This document shows, piece by piece, positions 47,679-57,531 of a stretch of DNA of 64,000 nt. Numbering within the stretch: position 1 is the stretch's first letter; each line of letters starts with the position of its first letter. Source of the DNA: Calliopum simillimum (taxonomy: Eukaryota; Arthropoda; Insecta; Diptera; Lauxaniidae); assembly GCA_951812925.1 (NCBI GenBank), contig OX638370.1, positions 100,206,897-100,270,896 of the forward strand, given 5' to 3'. The position numbers and the translations under genes are program-made. The notes under the pieces are model-generated. The model saw only the letters and a program-made list of their open reading frames with translations. It made no database searches and was not told the origin of the DNA.

Positions 47679-48072
47679 AAGAATAAAATTTATGAAGACA
47701 ATTTTGAATAAAAAAAAAAAAGATTTTAAGAAAAGTTTAAGAAAAATAGAATTTATGTGTAAAAAATAACAGATCTTTATGAGAAAGATAAGATTGAATT
47801 TAAATAAAGATAAAAAGACACATTTTGGTGCAAAAGAAAATTTTGAAAACTAAATAGAAGAGACAATTAGTGAAAAATTTTGAAAGAAACAGTTTTGTGA
47901 AAAAATACTTTCAAAATCATAACTTTAAAGTCAATAAATTTTCATAAAGCGAAAATAAAATTTCAAGAAGCAACGAAAATTCTGGAAAGAAAAGTACAGT
48001 TTTACTTGAAAATTGTTTGCTTTTGGTGTGCAGGTTTTTTTTTTCTCATCAGCTTTATTTGAATTTTTAAAT

Positions 48073-51000
48073 ATGGAAAACACAATTGGTGCGAGCGAGT
48101 ACACTGTTGTACAATTAAAAGAGTGGTTGACAAAACTCAATCTATCAACCGCTGGCGCAAAGAATGCGCTTGTGGCGCGCATTAACGCTGTTCCTGTAGC
48201 AGAAAGAGGGGAATATCCCTCAGTAGCAGATGACAACAATGAAAGCAATTGTGATGATGACGTCAGCAACAAAACAACAGAAGAAAACAACGCAAGCGGT
48301 CATGCTGAAAACCTTAGCAACGAAACAGCAATTTTAAACATGGAGATATCATTATTGAAAAGAGGGAGAGATTTGCTAAAAAGAGAAAACGAAGTTCTAA
48401 GGAGAGAAGCGGAGTTGGAGAGAAGAAGCAGTGTGACAGATCGAAATGCAAATAACTCATCTTTTAATACGTTGAAAGAAATTTTGCCGTCGTTTGATGG
48501 CAGCTCTAATTTTGATTTGTGGGTTGCGCAATTTAAAAATGTCGCTGAGGCATCGAACATAGACGTCAATATGTTACGTTGCCTGTTGATAAGCAAGTTG
48601 AAGGGGAAAGCTTTAGAGTGGCTTCAGTCAAAACCATCTTATGCAGTGGAAAGTTTTGACAGTTTGCTCGATGAGATGAAATCGTTATTTGGATGCAAAG
48701 AAGGCAAGTTAAGTCTTCGTAAAAAATTTGACAGCCGTATGTGGAAGCGTGGTGAACCATTTACAGAATACTACAATGACAAAATAATAATGGCAAACCA
48801 AATTAAGTTGGAAGAAGATGAACTGATTGATTGTTTAATCGAAGGAATTCCGGATCAACAACTACGAAGACAAGCTGTAATGCAGAATTTTAGTAGCAAG
48901 TCTCAGCTGCAGCAAGTTTTCTCAAAAATCGAGTTTAGATCAGAAGCTTATGTTCCAGCCAAACTGCGAAACAAGGAATCAGTCCGGTGTTTCAATTGCA
49001 ACTCATTGGGACACTACTCCACCGAATGCAAGAAGCCGAAACGGGACCGTGGTACATGCTATGCTTGTGGTAGTACTCAACATACTGTTGCTGTTTGTCC
49101 AAAAAGGAAAGATGTTCTTTTCGTTGATGACGAAGATTATGTAAGAATTTTTGAATTTCATTTATTTAATAGTTTAGATACTAAAACAGTTTATTTTCTA
49201 TCATTAGAATGCCTCATAGATTCGGGGAGCCCCATCAGTTTTATAAAAGAGTCGTGCGTTCCGAAGAATTTAACATTAAATGAATTTCATATAACATACT
49301 TTGGAATAAACAAAAGTAAATTAAAAGTCCTTGGGACAATTTCATGTATTATTATTATAAACAATAAAAAATTGAATTTTGATTTATGTGTTGTGCCCGA
49401 TGAATCTATGAGCATTCAAGCAGTGTTAGGTAGGAATTTCATAAGAGTTGGTAAATTTAAATTAATCTGTGAGTATGAAAATGAAAATAATTTAAGAAAT
49501 AATTCAAAAAATATTTTAGAAAATACAAAAGAAAATAAAATTTATGAGCTAAAGAAAAATTTTAAAAAAGACAAAATGATTGAAAACAATTTGCAAGATA
49601 ATTTGGAAAATATTGCAGATAAAAATATTGAAATTAAAATTGATTTGAGCAGCAATGCAACAATTATTTTAGAAAATGAAATTAATGAACTTAAAAAAGA
49701 TTTAGAAAAAGATAAAATTATCGAAAACAACTTAAGAGATAATTTGGAAAATAGCTTTGCTAATAATAAAGACAAAAATGTTTCTGAATTTAAAGAAATT
49801 TTTGATTTTGATAAATACATTATGAATGTTGACTGTATAAATGATTGTAATGAAGAAGAGTTTAATATAAGCGAAAGCGTACCCTATAAAGACAAGTTAA
49901 AGTTTTATAAAATTTTTGAACAAATTTATGTAAAACCTGAGCGCCCGATCGAACCAGTGGTTAAAAGCGAAATGCGTCTAACTTTAGAAAATGCTAAACC
50001 ATTTAATTGTCCTCCAAGACGATTAGCGTATGCTGAAAAACTAGAGTTACAAAAACTATTAGATGAGTATTTGGATAAGGGTTATATTCGCGCTAGTGAG
50101 TCAGAATATACATCACCTATAGTTTTGGTTAGGAAAAAGACAGGTGATTTGAGAATGTGCGTAGATTACAGAAGACTAAATAAGATTACAGCTAAAGATA
50201 ACTATCCGATTCCTTTAATTGACGACTTGCTGGATAGATTAGCAAACAAAAACATTTTTTCCAAACTTGATTTAAGAAATGGATTCTTTCATGTATACAT
50301 GCATGAAGATTCAATTAAGTATACTTCTTTCGTTACGCCGCTAGGACAATACGAATTTATGAGAATGCCTTTCGGTTTAAGAAACGCACCATCAGTTTTT
50401 CAGCGTTTTGTTAACAAAATTTTTGCAGATTTAGTACGAGATGATAAACTAATTATATACTTGGATGACATTATGATAGCAACAAATAGCTTAGAAGAAC
50501 ATTTTGAAGTGTTAAGTGAAGTTTTTAAACGTTTAGTGTCAAATAAACTGGAACTCAGATTAGATAAATGCGAGTTTTTTCAGTCAAGCGTGAAGTATCT
50601 AGGATATACTGTTAGTGGTAGTGGAATTAGAGCTGACGACAAGGGTCTCCAAGCCATAAAAAATTTTCCAGTCCCTGACAAACCACATTCAGTACAAAGC
50701 TTCTTAGGTCTTTGTTCATATTTTCGCAGGTTTGTCAAAAATTTTTCATGTATAGCAAAACCTTTATATGATGTTACCAAGAAAAATAAAAAATTTGAAT
50801 TTGGAGCCGAACAGTTAAAATCTTTTGAGTTGCTTAAACAAAAACTTTTAGAATCACCAATTCTTGCCTTATATGATCCTAAAGATATAACTGAGCTCCA
50901 TTGTGATGCTAGCTCAATAGGTTTTGGGGCGATTCTTTTGCAAAAGAAAAATGATGGAAAATTACATCCTGTATTTTATTTTTCCAAACGTACAACCGAA

Positions 51001-52293
51001 GTCGAATCAAAATACCATAGTTTTGAGCTAGAAACTCTTGCAATAATTTATGCGCTAAAACGTTTTCGTGTCTATCTTCAAGGCAAGCAGTTTAAAATAG
51101 TAACAGACTGTAATTCTTTGACCATGACTTTGAATAAGAAAGAATTAAATCCTAGAATAGCTAGATGGGCATTAGAATTACAAAACTACGATTACATTGT
51201 AGAACATCGAGCAGGCACACGAATGCAACACGTCGATGCCCTGAGTCGTTACAATAACATAATGGTTTTAGAAACAAATACATTTGAGGAAAATTTAGTG
51301 ATATGCCAGGGAAAAGACGAAGTATTGTGTAATTTAAAGAAAAAATTAGAAAAATCGGAAGATAAGTTTTACGAAATGAGAAATGGTGTTTTGTATAGGA
51401 AAAAAGACGAAAATACAGTTTTATTTTGTGTTCCCAAAGACATGGAAAACCATGTTATGTTTAAATATCATGATGAAATGGGTCATATAGGCGTAGACAA
51501 AATGACAGATTTGATTGGTAAATCTTACTGGTATCCCAATATTAGAGCAAAAGCTAATAGTCACATTAAAAATTGCTTAAAATGTATTGCATTTTCCGGA
51601 AACAATGGTCGCGAAGAGGGGTATCTTCATAATATTCCTAAGGGGAATTTGCCCTTCGAGGTAATACACATAGATCATTTCGGACCAGTAGATCATGGTA
51701 GAGCAAAGAAACATTTGTTAGTTATAATAGATGCGTCTACGAAGTTTGTCAGGTTGTACCCAGCCAAAACCACAAATACCAGAGAAGTAATTGTCGCATT
51801 AAGAGATTATTTTAGATCCTACAGTCGCCCTAAATGTATAGTATCGGATAGGGGTAGTTGTTTTACATCATGTGATTTTAAAGAGTTTGTGGATAATAAT
51901 AATATTCAGCATATAAAAATAGCAACAGGATCTCCACAAGCAAATGGACAAGTGGAAAGAGTAAATAGGAGTTTAGGGCCGATGATTGCAAAATTAGTAG
52001 ATGCAGACCAGGGGGTACACTGGGATAACGTAATAGAAACTGTAGAATATTGTATTAATAACACTATTCATAGAACAATTAATGAGTACCCGAGTAAAAT
52101 GCTGTTCGGAGTAAGACAGAGAGGTAAAATTTTAGACTTGCTTAAAGAGAATATAGTAGATTCTGAACAAAAACAAGATGAAAAGAATATTGAAAATCTA
52201 GAAAAACCGAACAAAAATTACAAGAGTATAATAAAAACTACGTTGACCAAAAAAGAAAACAACCAACTAGATACGTTGAAAACGATTATGTAA
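48073..52293 (+). CDS. gypsy-type Gag-Pol polyprotein (1406 aa)
   Basis: The start is the ATG at 48073; the frame is open 60 bases further up but without an ATG. Residues 9-40 (VVQLKEWLTKLNLSTAGAKN...) fit a SAP DNA-binding motif, which is unusual for Gag. A coiled-coil-like, charged stretch follows (about 85-120), then a capsid-like region. Two CCHC zinc knuckles sit at 306-319 and 329-342. The aspartic protease has D383-S-G. Reverse transcriptase has YLDD at 796-799. RNase H has HCD with D945. Integrase has the HHCC zinc finger (H1133, H1138, C1168, C1171) and the triad D1201, D1259, E1295 with a 35-residue D-E spacing. Gag and Pol share one frame with no -1 shift between them. The frame stops at 52291, before the integrase C-terminal domain, which continues in the -1 frame. 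Confidence 0.95.
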   Translation: MENTIGASEYTVVQLKEWLTKLNLSTAGAKNALVARINAVPVAERGEYPSVADDNNESNCDDDVSNKTTEENNASGHAENLSNETAILNMEISLLKRGRDLLKRENEVLRREAELERRSSVTDRNANNSSFNTLKEILPSFDGSSNFDLWVAQFKNVAEASNIDVNMLRCLLISKLKGKALEWLQSKPSYAVESFDSLLDEMKSLFGCKEGKLSLRKKFDSRMWKRGEPFTEYYNDKIIMANQIKLEEDELIDCLIEGIPDQQLRRQAVMQNFSSKSQLQQVFSKIEFRSEAYVPAKLRNKESVRCFNCNSLGHYSTECKKPKRDRGTCYACGSTQHTVAVCPKRKDVLFVDDEDYVRIFEFHLFNSLDTKTVYFLSLECLIDSGSPISFIKESCVPKNLTLNEFHITYFGINKSKLKVLGTISCIIIINNKKLNFDLCVVPDESMSIQAVLGRNFIRVGKFKLICEYENENNLRNNSKNILENTKENKIYELKKNFKKDKMIENNLQDNLENIADKNIEIKIDLSSNATIILENEINELKKDLEKDKIIENNLRDNLENSFANNKDKNVSEFKEIFDFDKYIMNVDCINDCNEEEFNISESVPYKDKLKFYKIFEQIYVKPERPIEPVVKSEMRLTLENAKPFNCPPRRLAYAEKLELQKLLDEYLDKGYIRASESEYTSPIVLVRKKTGDLRMCVDYRRLNKITAKDNYPIPLIDDLLDRLANKNIFSKLDLRNGFFHVYMHEDSIKYTSFVTPLGQYEFMRMPFGLRNAPSVFQRFVNKIFADLVRDDKLIIYLDDIMIATNSLEEHFEVLSEVFKRLVSNKLELRLDKCEFFQSSVKYLGYTVSGSGIRADDKGLQAIKNFPVPDKPHSVQSFLGLCSYFRRFVKNFSCIAKPLYDVTKKNKKFEFGAEQLKSFELLKQKLLESPILALYDPKDITELHCDASSIGFGAILLQKKNDGKLHPVFYFSKRTTEVESKYHSFELETLAIIYALKRFRVYLQGKQFKIVTDCNSLTMTLNKKELNPRIARWALELQNYDYIVEHRAGTRMQHVDALSRYNNIMVLETNTFEENLVICQGKDEVLCNLKKKLEKSEDKFYEMRNGVLYRKKDENTVLFCVPKDMENHVMFKYHDEMGHIGVDKMTDLIGKSYWYPNIRAKANSHIKNCLKCIAFSGNNGREEGYLHNIPKGNLPFEVIHIDHFGPVDHGRAKKHLLVIIDASTKFVRLYPAKTTNTREVIVALRDYFRSYSRPKCIVSDRGSCFTSCDFKEFVDNNNIQHIKIATGSPQANGQVERVNRSLGPMIAKLVDADQGVHWDNVIETVEYCINNTIHRTINEYPSKMLFGVRQRGKILDLLKENIVDSEQKQDEKNIENLEKPNKNYKSIIKTTLTKKENNQLDTLKTIM

Positions 52294-52496
52294 TGGTGAA
52301 AAATTTTGACTCACAAACAGGCGTTTCAAAAAAATTAATCCCTAAGTTTAAAGGTCCGTATAAAGTATCGAAAGTTTTGCGAAATGACAGATATGTTTTG
52401 GAAGATGTCGAAGGATTTCAGCAGTCGCGTACACCTTACAAGGGTGTCTGGGCAGTAGGGAATTTAAGACCCTGGTTCGGGATGCGCAAAGGTTAA
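52194..52496 (+). pseudogene. integrase C-terminal (GPY) module in the -1 frame
   Basis: This frame is open from just after a TGA at 52191 to the stop at 52496 and overlaps the end of the Gag-Pol frame by about 97 bp. Its content is what an integrase tail should have: 'YVDQKRKQPTRYVENDYVMV' followed by 'PKFKGPYKVSKVL' (GPY at 52363-52371) and 'RTPYKGVWAVGNLRPWF'. The last ~30 residues of the main frame have no such similarity, so the two parts were one protein. A one-base change in the overlap, for instance in the A5 runs at 52202-52206 or 52212-52216, would explain the split. A separate start at the TAATG overlap (52291-52295) is possible but less likely. Confidence 0.85.
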
Positions 52497-52534
52497 TATT
52501 ATCGTTCTGTTATGTAACTGGAGATCAGGAGATC

Positions 52535-52555
52535 TCATTGTCAGGACGGCCGAGT
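52535..52555 (+). promoter_or_regulatory. putative polypurine-tract region
   Basis: The bases just before the 3' LTR ('gtcaggacggccgagt') are purine-enriched but not a clean polypurine tract. The assignment rests on position only. Confidence 0.3.
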
Positions 52556-52972
52556 TGTAGTAGTAACAAAGCTGTTAATTATAAATGTATATTATTATTT
52601 TACGCAGAGTGTACTACTTCTTATTTCTATAAATGCTATGCTCACTTCGTAAGCGGCGCTCATTTTGTACGCTCTTCTCATTTTCTATGATTTACTTGTT
52701 TCTCTATTTTCTTGTTGATATTTTGTTATGTTGTACGCAAAACGGTTTTATTCTGTATATATGTATGTTTGTATTTTTGTAGTTAACTTATTTCTCTTTG
52801 TTCTCTCATCGATATTTTGTTATGCTTTATGCACTCAATTCTATTCTGTTCGTATATATGTTTTTATATATGATTTTAAGCTCTAGCATAAGAGAAAACA
52901 AAAATAAAGATTCATTCGATGTGTTACTTTTGATGTGAACAGTCTTTTTGATTTTTGTACGGTCATTCTAAA
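52556..52972 (+). repeat. 3' LTR, 417 bp
   Basis: Same start and end as the 5' LTR; AATAAA at 52903-52908. I see no difference from the 5' LTR. CCAC follows directly. Confidence 0.93.
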
Positions 52973-53097
52973 CCACCAATGGTAGAAATACGAAACCTTA
53001 ACTGATTGACAATGAACAACTTGGATGAAAAAACCCAGTAACATTTTACAGATTTTACATGCAATTCAACAAAATGTGGTTATGTTGTAAGACAATG

Positions 53098-53113
53098 CAA
53101 CAACAACAGCAGC

Positions 53114-53153
<40 letters not shown>

Positions 53154-53157
53154 GCAA
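53098..53157 (+). repeat. (CAA/CAG)n microsatellite
   Basis: About twenty CAA/CAG triplets, giving apparent polyglutamine (+) and polycysteine (-) frames that are not genes. Confidence 0.85.
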
Positions 53158-53159
53158 TT

Positions 53160-54386
53160 AGTTACATTGGCAATAGCAACCAAATATCTTGTCATACAAG
53201 CAAACAAAATTGGATGGATAGATAGATGGATATGTAAGTACATGGTTGAATGGTCTGATTTCTATTGAACTAAATTGACAAATGGTGGCAAAAAAAAACA
53301 GAAAACACAAAAATTTAATGGAAATACGCAGAAGCAAAAATGAATGTGGTTTATTTACACACACACATACACCAAGCTGGCAACACTGTCAATGTAGCTG
53401 TCAGTATGACAGCAACCAATCATGGCGCAAAACTGTCTACAATCAAAGTTAAAACCACAAAACTAAATTTTATGGACGCAAATACGACTCACTAAGTACG
53501 TAGTATCTACTGGTTTTTTGGTTTGTTAACACATTTACGTTGGTTTGCGAATGATTTTTTTTGGTTTGGAAAAAAAATGTGTTGAAGGTGTGACTCACTC
53601 AAGTTCTAAAATTTTAAAAAACATCTAAGAATATTTAGTACATATATTTCTTATAAAAATAAATAAATAATGCAAATGAAGGACGAGCATCAATTTCTTA
53701 ATTTCGTAAAACGTCGAAAGTTTCCAAAAAAAAAAAAAATTGTTTTTTCCTCACGAATAAAATCTTCTATTGCTAAAATTATTGCCAATACAGCTAAAAA
53801 AAGTGCTTGAAAAATTTTCTTCAAAATCATTTTTCGAAAAATTGCTTTGAAAACAAAGAAATCTGAAGCATTCTTTCTTGAGTAAGGTGGATAAAAAACC
53901 CTAGTTCGGAACCAAATTAAAATTTTTGTGTCATGCCGAAAAAGTATAATTCGACATATACTCGTACAAGAACTTTATTCATGAAATCCTAATCAATAAC
54001 TTAAAAGAAGAAAAAGGAAAAAAAGTTCAAGTAAAGAAATAGTCGTACTTTTCGATGCTGAAACCGTATTCGGACACAGAAATGCTCTAAAAGTTAAAAG
54101 AATACGGTTCTTCGTTATTGTTGAAGTTTTATAATGGGCCTTATAATGAAGTGCTATTACTAGTTTTCATAAAACCCATTTTAAACCATGTTTTCATTAT
54201 CTTTTGAACCATATCGATATATCGTTGATATTTTCTATGATATATTCTATTAATATAATTTATAGTCGGTTTTACAGGACTTTGTAATTATATTCATAAA
54301 CTTTGTTTATTTTATTCGATCTTTTCGTTCTTAATTCATCTTTTTTCAAATATTGAGAACGAATTCATATTATAAATGAATAATAA
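53160..54386. other. intron without recognisable genes
   Basis: AT-rich; nothing recognised. Confidence 0.35.
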
Positions 54387-54620
54387 CACAGGGCCACAAT
54401 ATGGTGCCAGAATAGCGGAGTTGGTTCGAGTTTTTGCACAAATCAGAAATAATGCTGAAAAAAATCTCAAGTTTTTCAGCATAATTGTTAATTTCTGAAA
54501 AAACGCGAACCAACTTCGCTATTCTGGCACCATATTCGGATTCAGCGACCCCAAAAACATAAAGTTTATGTGGTCTGATCTTTCGCGCAGGGTACTTTTT
54601 TTTTCTTTTGTGGGCCTGTG
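54387..54620. mobile_element. hairpin MITE, third copy, TAA target duplication
   Basis: Same family as 36690-37276: CACAGGG...GGGCCTGTG ends, TAA on both sides (54384-54386 and 54621-54623), and a palindrome around 'gaaccaacttcgctattctg'. The left arm lacks about 60 bp of subterminal sequence that the right arm keeps. Confidence 0.75.
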
Positions 54621-54904
54621 TAATTGACCTGAAAGCCATAATCAAGAATATCTTTTAAGGGGTATGAACACTGTTAACGCTTTAATTTCAGGTGGTTTTT
54701 ATTTTATTAATTAAGAAAAATTGGCTTGACATATAAATATAAAACTTTGATTTTTTATTTGATATTATTTCTTAAAATTTTAAATCCCTTAACAAAAACT
54801 TTTCTATTGATTTTTTGGAATTTATTCAAATTGATAAAACTAAAGCTTGCCTTGTGGCCGAAATTCAACCATTTTATTTTGAATTGAATTCGAAGATTTA
54901 TATT

Positions 54905-55345
54905 TCTATCGTTAGGTAAGGTTAGGTAGGGTTAGGGTGGCGGCAATACTGCCACACATATACCACAAGGGTCCATAGTGATACCACAAACTCTCTTATT
55001 AAAATCTATTCATAAACTCTGGTCCTTTCAGTATGATGTTTGTCCAAACTGAAGGATCCTGTCAGTAAAGCGAATCTTTTAATGTCACTTAGGTGAGTTT
55101 TAGTGAGTTCCTTTAAGGAGTTGAAGAACGGCTGTCCAAAGCATTTTAGCCTAGTTCTTGCCAAAGCAGAACAGAGACATAATATATGTTCAATTGTTTC
55201 CTCTTCTTCAGGCTCATGATAGTTTCTGCACCAGTTGTTCGAGACTATGCGCAATTCAAAATCATGATGCCCAATTAGACAATGACCAATCACAATTCTG
55301 GTGATTAAACTACACTCACTCCGCGTCAAGGATAGCATAGCTTTG
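54905..55345 (-). pseudogene. non-LTR retrotransposon 3' end (ORF2 C-terminus)
   Basis: The minus-strand frame (55338 down to 55006) reads 'RSECSLITRIVIGHCLIGHH', 'EPEEEETIEHILCLCSALA' and 'FFNSLKELTKTHLSDIKRFA', the C-terminal region of Jockey/I/R1-group ORF2 with its CxxC...HxxxxC-like motif. After the stop comes a short 3' UTR with 'tggtatcactatggacc', ending in CCTAACC-type repeats near 54905-54935 rather than poly(A). The upstream ORF2 is missing, so the copy is 5'-truncated. Related relics lie at 29460-29720 and 10692-10745. Confidence 0.8.
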
Positions 55346-55479
55346 TTATAGCGCTAGTAGGGGATTGTTCCTAGCGTCTGTTTGCCTTTGTTAGCAATTT
55401 CTATCCTTAGGATTGATTTAATCTCTATTCTAAAATTCATAAAGTCGTTGGAACAGTTTAGCAGTGATAGAGTGTTTTC

Positions 55480-55700
55480 AATCAAGGGCGTGACACAGCC
55501 CACTAAAAGCATAAAAGTTTTATTTTTTTCTTTTACAGGCGTGGCACCGCCCACTCAAAGCAAACAGTTTTCAACATCCTTTTTATAAGGTGCGTTCTAT
55601 TTCCACACCGAATTTCATGAAAACAGTTGCAGCGGCTTAGCTGTGAAAGCGGTTTTTTTCATTTAAAGGTGTGGCACCGCCCACTTAAAACAAAAAACAA
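55480..55700 (+). repeat. tandem 'GTGGCACCGCCC' units, ~130-bp spacing
   Basis: 'gtggcaccgcccact' occurs at 55541 and 55671 (130 bp apart), with a diverged 'gtgacacagcccact' at 55490. Non-coding; resembles the array at 13655-14195. Confidence 0.5.
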
Positions 55701-55744
55701 TTTTGTGCACACCTTCTTCTCACAACATTTCCTTCAAAAAAACC

Positions 55745-56105
55745 AAGCGAACACTACATTTCCAGCAGAGATTTAGCTTTGTCGAAATTTATAAATCTAG
55801 TTGTTAAATCCATTCCGTTTCCACTGGCCGAAAGAGATTTATTTTTGACAGTAAATGTCATGAGCGGGTATAGGAAAGTTATTCTTCCTTTTCTTCTTAA
55901 TATCTGTCTTCGACTTGCTTTTTTTTTTAATGAAATTAAATGGCAATTGTCAAAGTTATGGGATGGCACTTGGTCAAAAACAGCCAAAATTAATAGTCGG
56001 TTTCAATTTCTACGAAGATTAAAAATAAATCTTGTCAGAAGTTGAATTGCTTTTGTTTGGGAATTCACGTTATTTAGTCTCGAAACAGCCGTAAACCACC
56101 TCATA
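55745..56105 (-). repeat. dispersed repeat, copy 2
   Basis: Similar in reverse orientation to 21640-22060 over 'gatttataaatct', 'gagatttatttttgacagt' and 'acagccgtaaa-cacct'. Element class unknown. Confidence 0.5.
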
Positions 56106-56138
56106 AGACTCCAGTGGAAACGTGGCATAAGGCATATT

Positions 56139-56472
56139 AACAGAGATTGAACCGATTTCGTTTGGCTTTTAATACATGAGCTGTTTATTATGAAAGTGGG
56201 GTAAGTCCAAAACGAGGCAAAAATTATGTCATACACATTAAGTGCCATAATGTTCAGTCATATGAACGATATCATTTTTTCAACTTAGCGCCATCAATTC
56301 CACATCATCAAGTAAATTTCTCGTAATTACAGAGATTAATTTTATTCATTTCTAACAAAATGCCAGCCAATTCATATTATGACATCAGTTTTGCTTCGTT
56401 TTGGACTTGCCACACTTTCATAATAAACGCCTCATATATAAATAGCCAAACGAAATCGGTTCAATCCCTGTT
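56139..56472. mobile_element. ~334-bp MITE with ~95-bp terminal inverted repeats
   Basis: The left arm 'aacagagattgaaccgattt' and right arm 'aaatcggttcaatccctgtt' pair, and pairing continues inward through 'tttattatgaaagtg' and 'ggcaaaa-ttatgtcata'. The interior resembles the MITE at 39323-39579 in the opposite orientation ('ggaattgatg' and 'tgttgaaaaaat'). The target duplication was not resolved. Confidence 0.65.
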
Positions 56473-56776
56473 TATATGCTATAGAAGCTATTCTAATGAA
56501 AGTCGCTTTGAAGATTCCTCAAATGAATACCAAAAACTGATCGAAAAGTGTGCGTAAACAAATAAGTTTCATATCATAATTTTAACAATATCATTTCAGA
56601 AAATCGTTTTTCATTTCTTAAACCAAACTTTTCGGAAAACTCTTAAAAATACTTTGAATTATGCTACCTACACCAACAAAATATTACTGGTCGTTCATTT
56701 ATCCATCATGAGGGACGCTCTTTATATTTTCTTTTCGAATACAATAAATGTGTAAAATACTTTTGGGCGAACTCAC

Positions 56777-56932
56777 CTGCACACGTGACTCCGTCAGCCC
56801 AATGCGCATTGCTATCTCCTCGCGCATAAAGATATCAGGATAGTGGGTCTTGGAGAAACAACGTTCCAGTTCATTTAGCTGTGCGGGTGTAAAACGCGTG
56901 CGATGTCGCTTCTGTTTATTTTTGTCCAAATT
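56777..56932 (-). CDS. otp: orthopedia (otp), exon with homeodomain residues 1-46
   Basis: This 156-bp exon (52 codons, phase 0 at both ends) lies between an acceptor ATTTTGTTGTAG and a donor CAG|GTGAGT. It encodes [14 protein letters not shown]... through ...[10 protein letters not shown]: the basic N-terminal arm, helix 1 (around QLNELERCF) and helix 2 (around [10 protein letters not shown]) of a paired-like homeodomain. [19 protein letters not shown] and [11 protein letters not shown] are diagnostic of Otp. The DNA-contacting helix 3 is 55 kb away in the exon at 1783-1987. Confidence 0.97.
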
Positions 56933-57531
56933 CTACAACAAAATAGAGATATCGGTTAAGTGGCCGTTGCGGAGAGAGAATGCTCATCAAAAAACATGCA
57001 AAATTACAAAAAATGTTAAAAAATTACAAAAAAAAAAAATTAACTAAAAAAAAAACAAAAAAACAAATTTTAATTACAATTAAAGCAAAAAAAAAGAAAG
57101 CACAAAACACATGCTTCAGCAACAACAGCAACAATTAATTAAAAACAAAACGAAAAAGCTACAAAAAATTGATTAAAAACTTTTTAACGAATTCGAAATT
57201 ACGCTACATAAAAAAATTACACTTACGTTTTTTTTATTTTATTTGCAACAAATTCATTCATTTCAGTTGATTTTCAGAAAAAACATTAAAAAACATTTAC
57301 GGTTTTTTTTGTCCATATTTTTAATAAAAAATAAATTTTTTGTTGTTTTTTTTTTTGTATTCAACATGAAAAGAAAGAATTTGACAGAAAACATCGAGAA
57401 AAAAGAAAAAAAAAAAAAACATTGATTAATATCCTTGTAGTGCATTGCATCGTATCCTCTTCATATATTCATATATAGATATTTCGTATATGTATGTATC
57501 TCCGTACTGCATATGTAGTTGTTGCTCTCAC

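Larger units (their letters stand above)
47243..52976 (+). mobile_element. Ty3/gypsy-type LTR retrotransposon, recent insertion
   Basis: The complete unit has a CCAC target duplication (47243-47246 and 52973-52976), two 417-bp LTRs, a primer-binding-like site, one long Gag-Pol frame and a short separate frame for the integrase C-terminus; no envelope gene lies between pol and the 3' LTR. The domain order protease, reverse transcriptase, RNase H, integrase puts it in Ty3/gypsy (Metaviridae). The LTRs look identical base for base in my reading, so the insertion is evolutionarily very recent. It lies in forward orientation, opposite to otp transcription, in the homeodomain intron. Confidence 0.95.
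1988..56776 (-). other. otp: giant otp intron inside the homeodomain
   Basis: The intron runs from the donor at 56776/56775 (CAG|GTGAGT) to the acceptor at 1989/1988 and interrupts the homeodomain between residues 46 and 47, a common intron position in paired-class homeobox genes. It is about 54.8 kb and holds all mobile elements listed between these points. I found no second host gene inside it on either strand; the short reading frames are fragments of transposons or simple repeats. Enhancers are plausible in an intron of this kind but cannot be located from one sequence. Confidence 0.85.

Noticed and set aside
47931..48290. 119-codon minus-strand frame
   Set aside because: Shadow of the Gag region on the plus strand.
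52194..52300. Canonical -1 ribosomal frameshift heptamer for the integrase tail
   Set aside because: The A5 runs are not in the X XXY YYZ register of the main frame, so I do not claim programmed frameshifting.
52497..52555. Envelope gene of an errantivirus
   Set aside because: Only about 60 bp lie between the integrase tail and the 3' LTR.
53055..53268. Polyglutamine / polycysteine small proteins
   Set aside because: Artefacts of the (CAA/CAG)n run at 53098-53157.
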